The position numbers were made by a program, and so were the translations under genes. Positions 15,013 to 15,512 of a stretch of 15,512 nucleotides of DNA are shown one piece after another. The notes under the pieces were generated by a model. That model searched no databases. It was given only the letters and a program-made list of their open reading frames with translations, and was not told the DNA's origin. The DNA lies in assembly GCA_022777455.1 (NCBI GenBank), contig JALFGI010000037.1, forward strand, positions 1 through 15,512. Reading direction: 5' to 3'. Position 1 is the first letter of the stretch; every line of letters begins with the position of its first letter. The stretch comes from Clostridiales bacterium (GTDB taxonomy: Bacteria; Bacillota_A; Clostridia; Oscillospirales; Oscillospiraceae).

Positions 15013-15030
15013 AATGGGCCAAAGGCCCAT
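15013..15030 (-). promoter_or_regulatory. Hairpin next to the eutE ribosome binding site
   Basis: ATGGGCC and GGCCCAT pair perfectly around a three-base loop just upstream of the AGAGGTGA site. There is no T-run, so it is not an intrinsic terminator. It may affect translation or mRNA stability. I see no paired hexaloop hairpins of the EutV antitermination type. Confidence 0.4.
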
Positions 15031-15057
15031 CCCCTGCTTCCATGATTCCGTTCTTGT

Positions 15058-15272
15058 AATTGTAATTTAGCGTACCGGAACCGACGCACTACTTGGCTCC
15101 CCCTCTGGGGGAGCTGGCTGCCCCGTAAGGGGGCAGCCTGAGAGGGCCAACATGGCTTGATTCGGCTGCCATTATCCTACTGCGGTACCCTCTCAGTCAG
15201 CCTGTTCGGCTGACAGCTCTCCCAAAGGGAGAGCCAAGGGGCGCTGCCGTATCTGCCCGCTAAATTACAATT
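15058..15272. mobile_element. MITE-like palindromic element in the eut leader
   Basis: Perfect 15-bp terminal inverted repeats, AATTGTAATTTAGCG (15058-15072) and its complement (15258-15272), bound a 215-bp element. Inside, two inverted halves each hold two hairpins: GCTCCCCC/GGGGGAGC (15097-15112 region) and GGCTGCCCC/GGGGGCAGCC (15116-15138), then GTCAGCC/GGCTGAC (15196-15213) and GCTCTCCC/GGGAGAGC (15216-15234). CTTGGCTC (15092-15099) and GAGCCAAG (15231-15238) close the palindrome. It carries no coding capacity, so it would move only with a transposase supplied elsewhere. Similar CTTGGCTCCCCC palindromes are common in gut clostridia. Confidence 0.75.
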
Positions 15273-15330
15273 TGCAGATATTGCGGGAGAACATTGCCGG
15301 CAGATTGCGGCAGTACTTCCTGTTGCGATG

Positions 15331-15361
15331 AAAAAACTGCCCCACCGTTTGGTGAGGCAGT
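15331..15361 (-). terminator. Terminator of the second rnpB copy
   Basis: This is identical to the terminator at 10667-10697 on the opposite strand: an 11-bp stem followed by six T on the minus strand. It would stop rnpB-copy transcription before the eut genes, and its symmetry lets it act both ways. Confidence 0.85.
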
Positions 15362-15371
15362 TTTTTGGTAC

Positions 15372-15512
15372 AGGAGGGCCTGTAAGCCGGGTTCTGTTTT
15401 GACAGCCATCTATCTAGCCCCGCAATTGCTCGCGGGATCAAGCCGCCTCCTCGGGACGGTCGGGCCGACCTGTTGCCCCTCCACGGCGTTGCTCCGGGAT
15501 AGAGTTTACATC
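15372..15512 (-). ncRNA. rnpB: RNase P RNA, second copy, 3' part (cut by window edge)
   Basis: About 141 nt on the minus strand match the 3' part of the rnpB at 10312-10657, from GATGTAAACTC to the CTTACAGGCCCTCCTG end. The only difference within the RNA is an A-to-G change at the first base of the 3' P1 strand (complement of C15379). The window ends inside the match, so I cannot tell whether this is a full second gene or a fragment. It is on the same strand as the eut genes and upstream of them. Confidence 0.88.

Larger units (their letters stand above)
15261..15512 (-). repeat. Right arm of the 252-bp inverted repeat
   Basis: Reverse complement of 10516-10767 with three differences. The inner end lies within the terminal inverted repeat of the element at 15058-15272. 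The outer end is not reached in the window, so the true repeat may be longer. Confidence 0.95.

Noticed and set aside
14994..15060. EutV (ANTAR) antiterminator paired hairpins
   Set aside because: Only one hairpin with a 3-base loop is present. The required pair of hairpins with six-base A..G.. loops and an overlapping terminator is absent.
15000..15330. eut promoter around GATAAT inside the palindromic element
   Set aside because: The -10-like GATAAT has no acceptable -35 at 16-18 bp, so I do not call a promoter.
10516..15512. Attachment sites of an integrative element at rnpB
   Set aside because: Integrases leave direct, not inverted, repeats, and there is no integrase gene between the arms.

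Overview
The window is a GC-rich chromosomal stretch from a Firmicute, most likely an Oscillospiraceae/Ruminococcaceae-type gut clostridium. The reasons are a Gram-positive-style S10 ribosomal operon, strong AGGAGG ribosome binding sites, the clostridial TlpA / small CXXC protein / 4Fe-4S membrane protein trio, a Gram-positive-type ethanolamine (eut) gene order, and short palindromic dispersed elements of the kind common in that family. This placement is inference; no 16S gene is present.

Layout, left to right. (1) 1-2927: the start of the S10 operon on the minus strand (rpsJ-rplC-rplD-rplW-rplB; rplB is cut by the window edge), with a consensus promoter and a long (~270 nt) structured leader. 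(2) 3057-4656: a lone plus-strand GT-C type membrane protein (GtrII-like). (3) 4698-6913: a plus-strand operon of a secreted chagasin-like/TlpA thioredoxin fusion, a 45-residue CXXC membrane protein, and a NapH-like polytopic 4Fe-4S protein, probably a trans-membrane thiol/electron relay. (4) 6915-7573: a Phd/YefM-ParE/RelE toxin-antitoxin pair with its own promoter and operator-like palindrome. (5) 7579-10269: a minus-strand murD-ispD-ispF operon (peptidoglycan and isoprenoid precursors) that shares a bidirectional terminator with the toxin gene. (6) 10276-10697: rnpB, the RNA of RNase P, divergent from murD, with its own promoter and terminator. (7) 11028-14993: the downstream end of a bacterial-microcompartment ethanolamine operon on the minus strand: CoA-acylating aldehyde dehydrogenase, PduL phosphotransacylase, a PduM-like small protein, EutN vertex protein and EutH. 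(8) 15058-15512: a palindromic MITE-like element followed by a second, inverted copy of the 3' part of rnpB that runs off the window edge.

How the parts work together. In the eut module the aldehyde dehydrogenase makes acetyl-CoA from acetaldehyde, PduL turns it into acetyl-phosphate inside the shell, EutN caps shell vertices and EutH brings in ethanolamine. The lyase (EutBC), hexameric shell proteins and regulators are not in view. Both enzymes carry terminal amphipathic helices that look like encapsulation peptides.

The most unusual structural signal is a 252-bp inverted repeat (3 mismatches) covering the 3' part of rnpB, its terminator and its flank. It brackets the whole eut segment (about 4.5 kb), and each copy ends exactly at the tip of a different dispersed element. 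This may be a real duplication able to flip the eut module, or an assembly junction. The most notable protein is the chagasin-like/TlpA fusion and its redox partners.
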